From Proteobacteria bacterium UBA7821 (GTDB taxonomy: Bacteria; Pseudomonadota; Gammaproteobacteria; Comchoanobacterales; Comchoanobacteraceae), in assembly GCA_002480165.1 (NCBI GenBank), contig DLBP01000018.1:1-21754 (forward strand): a DNA stretch of 21,754 bases, written 5' to 3'. Numbering within the stretch: position 1 is the stretch's first letter; each line of letters starts with the position of its first letter. Of this stretch, positions 15,288 through 21,754 are shown piece after piece. The position numbers were made by a program, and so were the translations under genes. Below the pieces are notes generated by a model. The model had not been told where the DNA came from, searched no databases, and saw nothing but the letters and a program-made list of their open reading frames with translations.

Positions 15288-16488
15288 CCGGAAACAGTAA
15301 CCCTGTCAGCATGACTAACGTTCCAAGAATTGCCATAATGATTAGGCTTATTTTACCACCGGGCAGTTTAACCTCGGTTTCGACATAGTCAACATATCGC
15401 GCTTTCCAAGACATAATAACGGGGACGATAACGAAACAAATGGTGGCAAAGGAGCCAATGTAGTTGATCGCTTTCTTGAATCCGTCTGGATAGATAAGTG
15501 CTAATACAAGCGGTGGCAGTAGTACAATGGCTGACGCGATAGCCCTGGAGCGAAAACTCTGGTCTAGTTGCAGCCCATCTCTAAAAAAGTCTCTTAGACT
15601 TAGAGACAGTCCAAAGAATGAGGTAACTAAGGCAAAAATTTGAAACAGTACCAATAGCACTCTGGTGTAATTGGAGGTGCTGATTATAGATAATAAGGCC
15701 ACCAGTGGTTTGGCTTGGCTGGAAATAAATGCAATGCTATTGTCGCCGCTAGTTGGAATCATACCCAAGATGAGAAACTCCCAGACAGCATAAAATAGAA
15801 AGGGGAGAAATGCGCCAATCACAATGGAAGTGGTTAGGCTTTTGATGTCATTATTGAAGTAATCTCTCAGACTGGGGATAACAATGTGTGAAGTGTAGGA
15901 GGCTACCGTAACGGGGATACCAATGATTAGGTACTTATTGAAATTAACGGTCGATAAATATTCCAGTTGCACCATGGGTGTGATGTTGACAAATAGCAGC
16001 GCAAAACTGAAGAATAGGCCTATCATGAATAGCCGGTTGATTAGGTCGATGATGCTAATGTGTGCAAATGTTAGCGAGCCAAAAACGACGGCAAAGGCAA
16101 TAGAACACTGCCATTCAGGGGCTTCTAGAAGTAGCTGTGAGGATAAGAAGCTACTAATGATATCGCCACCTGCTGAGATGTAGGCCCAAATTGCTGAAAA
16201 ATGTATGATCGAGTATGACAGCCAAGTCAGATATTGTAGGGGTTTGTTTAGTCTAGCCTTGGTCATGCTAATTAGGTTGGCCGACTGGTCGTTCATGTAT
16301 AGCACATTTTCAAAATACAGGAAGATGGAGGCGAGCATGAACAGATAAACACTAAATAAAGATAAGATTGCTAGTGGAAACCCAGTTGGTCCGTTTTTGA
16401 TGGGTAATCCAAGCATCCCGGCTCCGATAGCTGTCCCGCCAATCATAAGAGCACCGCCCAATATTCTGTTGTTTTTTTCGTTTAACAT
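15280..16488 (-). CDS. tyrP: TyrP-family aromatic amino acid permease, copy 1
   Basis: A 402-residue proton-driven permease of the HAAAP family (tyrosine, tryptophan or phenylalanine import), with about eleven membrane spans. The family signature is GGALMIGGTAIGAGMLGLPI in span 1. FFGLSLSLRDFF and LLPPLVLALIYPDGF in the C-terminal half also match TyrP/TnaB/Mtr. A near-identical copy lies at 17111-18325, and I count about 50 amino acid differences between them. Most changes are conservative and fall inside membrane spans; a few change charge (for example E to K and Q to K in loops). The last residues differ (LLFPDG here), because this copy runs into the hemE start. Substrate within the aromatic group cannot be decided from sequence. 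Confidence 0.92.
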   Translation of the reverse strand: MLNEKNNRILGGALMIGGTAIGAGMLGLPIKNGPTGFPLAILSLFSVYLFMLASIFLYFENVLYMNDQSANLISMTKARLNKPLQYLTWLSYSIIHFSAIWAYISAGGDIISSFLSSQLLLEAPEWQCSIAFAVVFGSLTFAHISIIDLINRLFMIGLFFSFALLFVNITPMVQLEYLSTVNFNKYLIIGIPVTVASYTSHIVIPSLRDYFNNDIKSLTTSIVIGAFLPFLFYAVWEFLILGMIPTSGDNSIAFISSQAKPLVALLSIISTSNYTRVLLVLFQIFALVTSFFGLSLSLRDFFRDGLQLDQSFRSRAIASAIVLLPPLVLALIYPDGFKKAINYIGSFATICFVIVPVIMSWKARYVDYVETEVKLPGGKISLIIMAILGTLVMLTGLLFPDG

Positions 16489-16599
16489 CTACTATTTAAA
16501 CCAATTTTAAACCGCATTATGTTAACATGGCTCGGTTGTATTGGCAATCATTAAATAATAATCCCTACTTTGTCTGCTATTTGTTGTCTCGGTGTGTTG
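16489..16599. repeat. Duplicated upstream flank of tyrP copy 1
   Basis: This flank aligns with 18326-18439 before copy 2, with scattered mismatches and small indels. Shared blocks include TTAAACCAATTTTAAA and TTAAATAATAATC, and similarity ends near GTGTGTT (to 16599 and 18439). The duplicated unit is therefore the gene plus about 110 bases of promoter region. Confidence 0.75.
16519..16547 (-). promoter_or_regulatory. Conserved promoter of tyrP copy 1
   Basis: Minus-strand TTGCCA (16547-16542) and TAACAT (16524-16519) are 17 bases apart, with TG one base before the -10. Both boxes recur at the same place before copy 2, although the flanks have diverged, which supports function. The leader of about 25-30 bases has no clear SD. 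Confidence 0.55.
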
Positions 16600-17110
16600 C
16601 AATGATACAATAACTTTGGCTAACCATCGGGGAGTGGTTTTTCTTGTGTGACCCATTGATTTAATTGAGTTAATTACCGGAACATTACTTTCACACACAG
16701 AAAACAATCGTTGATTTCCTTAGTCTTTTTTCATACAGTCACACGCACTGTGGCTGTTCCAAAGACAAAGATAGGCAAACAAGAACCACAGCAGCAGACA
16801 ACACCAAAAGACACAGAACGAACAGACTTCACACCTATTCGTCCACAGCCACCGTTATCTAATCAACAAGACGACAGAGAAAAACGTAAAGAATCAGTAC
16901 AAAAGCGTACAGAATGTAGCTGTATGACTGTGTGATTGACACAATGACTGACTGGCATAGTGAGACGCCGTAAAAATACTTTCATCACAATACAACACGT
17001 TACTGCAAGCGTAGAAAAAACGTGCAAAGTGAATGTCGAGTTACACATTAGTTACACATGCACTATGAGTAGAGTTTAAGTGCCTGATATTAAACTAAAT
17101 AAAATATACG
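16600..17110. other. Spacer between the two tyrP copies, no counterpart elsewhere in the window
   Basis: This ~510-base stretch is not part of the duplication. From about 16690 to 16960 the plus strand is rich in A and C, unlike the T/G-rich plus-strand genes nearby. It holds one polar plus-strand frame (16711-16935), listed separately. A 7-base inverted repeat AGTTTAA / TTAAACT lies at 17073-17096 just after the copy 2 stop; without a T-tract it is a poor terminator candidate. I see no tRNA, transposase or attachment site. Confidence 0.5.
16711..16935 (+). other. Doubtful 74-codon ORF, polar and basic, ending CMTV
   Basis: The frame opens at TTG 16711 and ends at a TGA at 16933-16935. After a short hydrophobic start (ISLVFFHTV) it is dominated by Lys, Gln, Glu, Thr and Pro, then a basic run DDREKRKESVQKRTECSC before the last residues. 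There is no ATG and no SD; a GTG at 16753 is the only other start. It matches no family I know. The last four residues have the form Cys-x-x-x behind a basic run, which resembles a eukaryotic prenylation tail, but this may be chance. It could be a gene fragment, a small secreted protein or non-coding. Confidence 0.2.
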
Positions 17111-18325
17111 TTACTGACTACTGAGTGGGAATAGTAACCCGGTCAGTATGACGAACGTTCCAAGCATTGCCATAATGATTAGGCTAACTTTACCCCCAGG
17201 TAGCTTGACCTCGGTTTGGATATGGTCAATGTATCGCGCTTTCCATGACATCATAACGGGGATGATGATAAAGCAAATGGCATCAAATGAGCCAATGTAG
17301 TTGATGGCTTTTTTAAATCCATCTGGAAAGATGAGCGTCAATACAAGTGGTGGCAGCAGTGCAATGGCTGATGCGATTGCCCTGGATCGAAAGCTTTGGT
17401 CTAATTTCAGGCCGTCTCTAAAAAAGTCTCTTAGACTTAGAGACAGTCCAAAGAATGAGGTAACTAAGGCAAACATTTGAAACAGTACTAACAGTATTTT
17501 GGTGTCATTGGAGGTGCTGATTATAGATAATAATACCACCAGTGGTTTGGTTTGGCTTGAAATGAATTGAATGCTGTTGCTGCCGCTGGTTGGAATCATG
17601 CCCAAGATTAGCAATTCCCAGATGGCATAAAAAAGAAATGGGAGAAATGTGCCAATAGCAATAGCAGTTGTTAGGCTTTTGATGTCATTGTTGAAGTGAT
17701 CTCTCAGGCTGGGAATGATGATGTGTGAAGTATAGGCGGTCACGGTTACGGGTATGCCAATAATTAGGGACTCGTTGAAATTAACGGTGGATAAATATTT
17801 CAGTTGAACCATGGGTGTCATTTTAATAAATAGCAGCGCAAAGCTAAAGAACAGGCCTGTCATGAATAGCCGGTTGATTCGGTCGATGATGCTAATGTGT
17901 GCAAATGTCAGTGAGCCAAAAATGACTGAAAAAGCAATAGAGCACTGCCATTCAGGGGCTTCTAGAAGTAGCTGTGAAGATAAGAAGCTGCTGATGACAT
18001 CGCCGCCTGCTGATAGGTAGGCCCAGATCGCCGAAAAATGTACAATTGAGTATGATAGCCAAGTCAGATACTGCAGGGGTTTGTTCAGTCTGGCCTTGGT
18101 CATGCTGATTAGGTTAGCCGACTGGTCGTTCATGTATAGCACGTTTTCAAAATACAAGAAGATGGAAGTGAGCATGAACAAATAAACACTCAATAAAGAG
18201 AAGATTGCTAGTGGAAATCCAGTTGGCCCATTTTTGATGGGTAGTCCGAGCATTCCGGCTCCGATGGCTGTGCCGCTAATCATGAGAGCGCCGCCCAGTA
18301 TTCTGTTGTTTTTTTCGTTCAACAT
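17111..18325 (-). CDS. tyrP: TyrP-family aromatic amino acid permease, copy 2
   Basis: A 404-residue HAAAP-family permease with the same spans and signatures as copy 1 (ISGTAIGAGMLGLPI at span 1; FFGLSLSLRDFF). The C-terminal tail is LLFPLSSQ instead of LLFPDG, and it is not followed by hemE but by the 510-base spacer, so this copy is probably a single-gene unit. Differences from copy 1 cluster in membrane spans and in the loop around LKYLSTVNFNESL, where charge changes occur (E/K, K/E, Y/S); these could shift substrate preference. The gene is divergent from the efflux pair. Both copies are intact, so both are probably in use; there is no sign of decay. Which copy is ancestral cannot be settled here. 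Confidence 0.92.
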   Translation of the reverse strand: MLNEKNNRILGGALMISGTAIGAGMLGLPIKNGPTGFPLAIFSLLSVYLFMLTSIFLYFENVLYMNDQSANLISMTKARLNKPLQYLTWLSYSIVHFSAIWAYLSAGGDVISSFLSSQLLLEAPEWQCSIAFSVIFGSLTFAHISIIDRINRLFMTGLFFSFALLFIKMTPMVQLKYLSTVNFNESLIIGIPVTVTAYTSHIIIPSLRDHFNNDIKSLTTAIAIGTFLPFLFYAIWELLILGMIPTSGSNSIQFISSQTKPLVVLLSIISTSNDTKILLVLFQMFALVTSFFGLSLSLRDFFRDGLKLDQSFRSRAIASAIALLPPLVLTLIFPDGFKKAINYIGSFDAICFIIIPVMMSWKARYIDHIQTEVKLPGGKVSLIIMAMLGTFVILTGLLFPLSSQ

Positions 18326-18357
18326 CTGCTTAGCTTAAACCAATTTTAAATTCAGGC

Positions 18358-18386
18358 ATGTTAGCATGGCTGGGTTGTGCTTGCAA
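18358..18386 (-). promoter_or_regulatory. Conserved promoter of tyrP copy 2
   Basis: Minus-strand TTGCAA (18386-18381) and TAACAT (18363-18358) with 17-base spacing and a TGC extension before the -10. It is the counterpart of the copy 1 promoter; the -35 box is one step weaker (TTGCAA against TTGCCA). Confidence 0.5.
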
Positions 18387-18466
18387 TCGTTAAATAATAA
18401 TCTCCATTCTTAGTCTACCGTTTGTTATCGCAGTGTGTTACTATTATATGGTGTGGGAGGCATTGT

Positions 18467-19687
18467 TTGAAACGTTATCGATTGATCACTTTGATTATAC
18501 TGGCTGTGTCGGTTTGTATTTCGTTGTACTGGATGATGCACCAGAAGACGGTTGTGAAAATCATCAGAAATCCCGTTGCGCCACAGGTCAAGGTAGAATC
18601 GATAAACCAGCAGGAAAACAGGCCAAACCACATTGTCTATGCTGAGTCTTACGTTAATAAACCGTTAGCCTTTATTGCCAAGGTCAGCGGTGACTTGTCT
18701 ACACTCAATGCTACTCCTGGCCAGTTGGTTGCCGCTGGTGATGAGTTGATGGTTCTGAATACGGATGCCGCGCATCGAAAGCGGTCGCGTGTTATTAATG
18801 ATCGAAAAATCCAGCGGCTTGAGAAGTCTGTCCTGCTTAAAAAGAAATCAAGTCTGGTGCGCGTGTACGATTCAAGTGTTGAGCAACTTAATTTGCATGT
18901 GTCTCAGCAAGATCGCCAAGAGAAACTATATAAAAACAATTATCTCAGCCAGGCTGCTTATGACAAAACGAAGAGTCAGCTAGAGGGTTTGAAGATTGCT
19001 AAAAACCAAGCCAAGCAACGGTTGGTCGATGTTGAGCAGCAAATTGCCAGAGTCGAGTCAGCACTTGCTTTGCTCGATATTGATTTACTCGACGTTAATG
19101 AGGCGATTGCTGATGCGACAACCATCTCACCTCACTCGGGGTTTATTGGGGAAGTTAATGTTGTTCAGTCTGGATATGTTGAAACCGGTCAGGTAACCAT
19201 GACGTTAATCCCTGTTGATGCATTGCGGTTAAAGGCAGTTATACCACAAGAGATCTATCGTTTACTCTCGCGCTCAGATGTGCCATCAAGTGTCATGCTT
19301 AATGGTCAGCAGGTGGCGCTTGATTTTGATCGGTTTGAACCATATTTTGATCAGGAAAATGGCAGTATAGAGGCAGTTTTTTTAGCTGCGGACAGCCGGT
19401 TGTTTTATCCACTGGGTCAGCGGTTTAAATTGTACATTGAGCTGCCTGAGCCGACTGTGTCTTTTTTGGTTCCATTGGCCAGTGTCTATCCTGGTGGGTA
19501 CATTTACATTGTTGAGAATGAACGGCTTAGACGTGTTGATGTCGAGTTTCACGGGTATCGTTTCACTGACGGTGAAGCCACACGTTTGATTGTATCCGCA
19601 GATAGCTTGCCGGAGCGGGTTGACGTTTTGGTGGATACAATACCTGATGCGATTAATGGTATGAGTATCCGGGCAAATGATGACTAG
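18467..19687 (+). CDS. Membrane fusion protein of an RND-type efflux pump (HlyD/AcrA family)
   Basis: A 406-residue periplasmic adaptor that would link the RND pump encoded next to an outer-membrane channel. It has one N-terminal membrane anchor (RLITLIILAVSVCISLYW) without a lipobox. The order is a beta-strand/lipoyl half (VSGDLSTLNATPGQLVAAGD, the turn being the lipoyl motif), a coiled-coil hairpin (~110-200, LEKSVLLKKK to ARVESALALL), the second lipoyl half (TISPHSGFIGEVNVVQSGYV), and a barrel plus membrane-proximal domain. The start TTG 18467 is fixed by GGGAGG (18455-18460) six bases before; the longer frame from 18422 is rejected because it enters the duplicated tyrP flank. It overlaps the RND gene by 11 bases. 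No TolC-like gene is in the window. The substrate is unknown. Confidence 0.9.
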   Translation: MKRYRLITLIILAVSVCISLYWMMHQKTVVKIIRNPVAPQVKVESINQQENRPNHIVYAESYVNKPLAFIAKVSGDLSTLNATPGQLVAAGDELMVLNTDAAHRKRSRVINDRKIQRLEKSVLLKKKSSLVRVYDSSVEQLNLHVSQQDRQEKLYKNNYLSQAAYDKTKSQLEGLKIAKNQAKQRLVDVEQQIARVESALALLDIDLLDVNEAIADATTISPHSGFIGEVNVVQSGYVETGQVTMTLIPVDALRLKAVIPQEIYRLLSRSDVPSSVMLNGQQVALDFDRFEPYFDQENGSIEAVFLAADSRLFYPLGQRFKLYIELPEPTVSFLVPLASVYPGGYIYIVENERLRRVDVEFHGYRFTDGEATRLIVSADSLPERVDVLVDTIPDAINGMSIRANDD

Positions 19688-21754
19688 TTCTTTGGTGCGA
19701 TCATTTTTGGGTTATTTTGTTGAGCATCGTGTTGCTGCAAATATACTGCTGATTGTCTCATTTGTGCTGGGTTGGTATGCGTTTAATCAAATTAATGTCA
19801 AGTTATTGCCGGATTACCAGACTAATTTGATTTCTATTTCAGTTCATTGGCCACAGTCTAATGTTGAGTCGGTTGAACGGTTTTTGATTGATCCAATTGA
19901 GCGCGAGGTCCGAGGGATTCCGGGTATTGAGACAGTCAAGTCATCGGCTAGGGCTGATTATGCCAGTGTTGATATTAAGTTTAAGTCCAATGTGGATATG
20001 GTCAAAGCGCTCTTGCAAGTCAAGGATAGTGTTGATTTAGTGAGGGAGTGGCCTGACGGTGCGAAAGAGCCAAAAGTAAAAGAGAGGGAGTCATTTAGTT
20101 TAGTGACTTCTATTTTGGTATGGGCTGATGCAAATTGGTATGAGCTAAAGTACTGGGTGCAGGCAATTGAGCAAGGTTTGTTTCGGTTGGGTTTAGACCG
20201 GATTGAGACGGTTGGCTTATCTGATGAAGAGTTGGTCGTTGAGCTGCCTTCTGCTTATTTGCAAACCTCAGGTGATTCATTTGAAAGAATTGCTAATTGG
20301 GTAGCTGGGCAAAATGTTGGTGAGTTATCCCTTGGTGATTATTATCAGCCTAGCTCACGATATCAGTTGACAATTGATAGCGATTACTATCATCCGCATG
20401 AGCTAAGTACAATGCCGATTAAAAACAAGCTGGCCGGCTGGTCGTTGCTTTCCGATGACTTGGCGGTACGGTTTGTGAGAAAAAAAGGGCAGGCGCAGCT
20501 ATTTTTTGACAATATGCCGGCTGTTGCTTTTATGGTGATGGCAGGTCCCGATAGCCATACTTTCCGTTTGGTTGACCTGGTTGATCAGTGGTCCAATACT
20601 CTGTATGGTGCTGTGCCAGAAGTGATACAGTTTAAGTTATATAATCAGATATGGCAGTACATTGATGGGCGAATCACCTTGATGTTATCTAACGGGTTGC
20701 AAGGCTTGTTATTGATTGCTTTGGTTGTTTGGTTTTTTTTACGATTAAGAATTCTGCGTTGGGTTATTCTAGGGATTCCGATTTCTTTTTCGCTGAGCTT
20801 ATTCTTGCTGTGGATGGTTGGTGAGACAATTAATCAAATATCTCTGTTTGGTTTTATTATGGCGCTTGGTATCGTCGTTGATGACACCATTGTTGTCTGT
20901 GAGGCTATCATTCAATTGTATGAGGATGGCGAGAGTCCGCTGGATGCTGTCATTGGTGGTGTTTCTTTTATCGGTGGTGCGATTATTGTGTCATCTTTAA
21001 CGACAGTGGCGGCCTTTCTTCCCTTGATCATACTCTCGGGTGCTATGGGTGATATATTAACTGCCATTCCAACTGTGGTGATCGTTGTTATTTTGGCTTC
21101 GTTGGTTGAGTGTTTTTTGATTTTGCCACGACACATGTATCAAGATTTGCAGCGTTTTGAATTGGGTAGTAAGACCTATGCGCTAAGGCATTATTTAGAT
21201 AAGCAATGGGTTTTTTTTCGCGATCACCGCATGCTGCGTGCAGTCGCTTATTTGCTGGATAGGCCTAGTATTGCTATTGGTTTGATTGTGTCATTGCTGC
21301 TGTTGACGACCGCGTTATGCTACAGTGGTCATTTGGCCTTTACTTTCTTTCCGTCAGTTCCGGGTCAGGATATCTATGCTGATGTGAGGTTTGTGTCTGG
21401 GACAACGCCTGACAAGATGATGCGGGTATTGTCGGATATTGAGTTGGGGTTGGATCGATTAAAACGCAAGCATGGGTTGGGGCAGGATGTGGTTGAGATG
21501 TCCTACCGAAACATGCATCAGCCGTCGATGTATCGCAGCGCAAGAGGACAGTGGGGCGATCAGTATTTGCAGGGGAATGTTTATGCCAGGCTGATTCCGA
21601 TGGATCAGAGGGACTTTGACAATGAAACGTTTATCGAATGGTGGCATGACGAAGTAGTCCAGGATTCGGCTATTGATCTGGTGACGATAGAGCAGCCAAG
21701 AGATGGTCCGCCATCTCAGGATATTATGATTACTTATGTCGGTGAGGATTTGGA
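19677..21754 (+). CDS. RND efflux transporter (AcrB-like), C-terminus beyond right edge
   Basis: An inner-membrane RND pump of which 692 codons are visible; family members have about 1,020-1,050. The first span (NILLIVSFVLGWYAF) is followed by a periplasmic porter region that starts VKLLPDYQTNLISISVHWPQ, where AcrB-like proteins carry their 'P-x-x-x-P' and 'GA' motifs. The next helices include FGFIMALGIVVDDTIVVCEA near residue 400, the motif with the paired Asp residues of the proton relay. FFPSVPGQDIY opens the second porter half. It may start at ATG 19677 or the next ATG, 19680. The gene begins inside the adaptor gene (ATGATGACTAG), so the pair is translated together. Several porter-loop sequences are shorter and more diverged than AcrB, which fits the less studied 'efflux RND permease' groups rather than AcrB/MexB proper. 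Confidence 0.92.
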   Translation, partial: MMTSSLVRSFLGYFVEHRVAANILLIVSFVLGWYAFNQINVKLLPDYQTNLISISVHWPQSNVESVERFLIDPIEREVRGIPGIETVKSSARADYASVDIKFKSNVDMVKALLQVKDSVDLVREWPDGAKEPKVKERESFSLVTSILVWADANWYELKYWVQAIEQGLFRLGLDRIETVGLSDEELVVELPSAYLQTSGDSFERIANWVAGQNVGELSLGDYYQPSSRYQLTIDSDYYHPHELSTMPIKNKLAGWSLLSDDLAVRFVRKKGQAQLFFDNMPAVAFMVMAGPDSHTFRLVDLVDQWSNTLYGAVPEVIQFKLYNQIWQYIDGRITLMLSNGLQGLLLIALVVWFFLRLRILRWVILGIPISFSLSLFLLWMVGETINQISLFGFIMALGIVVDDTIVVCEAIIQLYEDGESPLDAVIGGVSFIGGAIIVSSLTTVAAFLPLIILSGAMGDILTAIPTVVIVVILASLVECFLILPRHMYQDLQRFELGSKTYALRHYLDKQWVFFRDHRMLRAVAYLLDRPSIAIGLIVSLLLLTTALCYSGHLAFTFFPSVPGQDIYADVRFVSGTTPDKMMRVLSDIELGLDRLKRKHGLGQDVVEMSYRNMHQPSMYRSARGQWGDQYLQGNVYARLIPMDQRDFDNETFIEWWHDEVVQDSAIDLVTIEQPRDGPPSQDIMITYVGEDL

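Noticed and set aside
15923..16183. 86-codon plus-strand frame within tyrP copy 1, with a similar one in copy 2 (17811-18020)
   Set aside because: Its occurrence in both copies follows from the duplication; it is antisense to well-conserved membrane spans and has no SD.
16863..17048. 61-codon minus-strand frame in the tyrP spacer
   Set aside because: Cys- and Leu-rich with no recognisable domain or SD; most likely the complement of the A/C-rich stretch.
17073..17096. Inverted repeat AGTTTAA/TTAAACT after tyrP copy 2 as a terminator
   Set aside because: The stem is A/T-only apart from one pair and no T-tract follows on the minus strand, so it is not a convincing intrinsic terminator.
1..21754. 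CRISPR arrays, tRNA or rRNA genes, insertion sequences, prophage genes
   Set aside because: I looked for regularly spaced repeats, tRNA-like arms, transposase or integrase motifs and found none. The only sizeable repeat is the tyrP duplication.

Overview
The window looks like a piece of a gammaproteobacterial chromosome of low to moderate GC. The strongest evidence is the block nadK-recN-bamE facing rnfH-ratA with smpB beside it, which is the gene order known from E. coli and its relatives. Two major-facilitator permeases of the 'YEFFLRVSP' type, a recently duplicated TyrP-type aromatic amino acid permease and remnants of a BspA-like leucine-rich-repeat gene together hint at a host-associated, possibly Legionellales-like bacterium. 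That placement is inference; the window holds no rRNA or other decisive marker.

Layout. (1) Positions 1-2932 are accessory DNA: an unrecognised gene running off the left edge, broken reading frames at 360-735, a frameshifted leucine-rich-repeat pseudogene (695-1456, minus), and a cytosolic-looking trypsin-like serine protease with an unassigned C-terminal half (1649-2932). (2) 2922-4154 is a drug-efflux-like MFS permease on the minus strand. It is divergent from the heme-synthesis operon hemD-hemX-hemY (4333-7303), which here lacks hemC. (3) 7304-11457 is the conserved housekeeping block smpB, ratA-rnfH, bamE, recN, nadK. (4) 11491-16488 is a tightly packed minus-strand series that reads tyrP, hemE, a small CHCC zinc-binding protein and two paralogous MFS permeases, and then continues into nadK and recN. 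Most junctions overlap by 8-14 bases, so co-transcription and translational coupling are likely. (5) 16489-17110 is a spacer, and 17111-18325 is a second tyrP copy. The duplication includes the promoter region. (6) 18467 to the right edge is a plus-strand efflux pair: a HlyD/RND-type membrane fusion protein and the N-terminal two thirds or so of an RND pump.

How the genes work together: HemD makes uroporphyrinogen III and HemE decarboxylates it, so two heme enzymes lie in separate transcription units about 9 kb apart, each next to membrane transport or membrane-organising genes. SmpB, RatA, RnfH, BamE, RecN and NadK are ordinary cell-maintenance functions. No complete new defence or mobile system is visible. 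The points most worth a second look are the protease with its unassigned C-terminal half, the decaying LRR locus, the duplicated tyrP with its orphan spacer, and strong promoters placed so close to hemD and bamE that leaderless mRNAs are possible.
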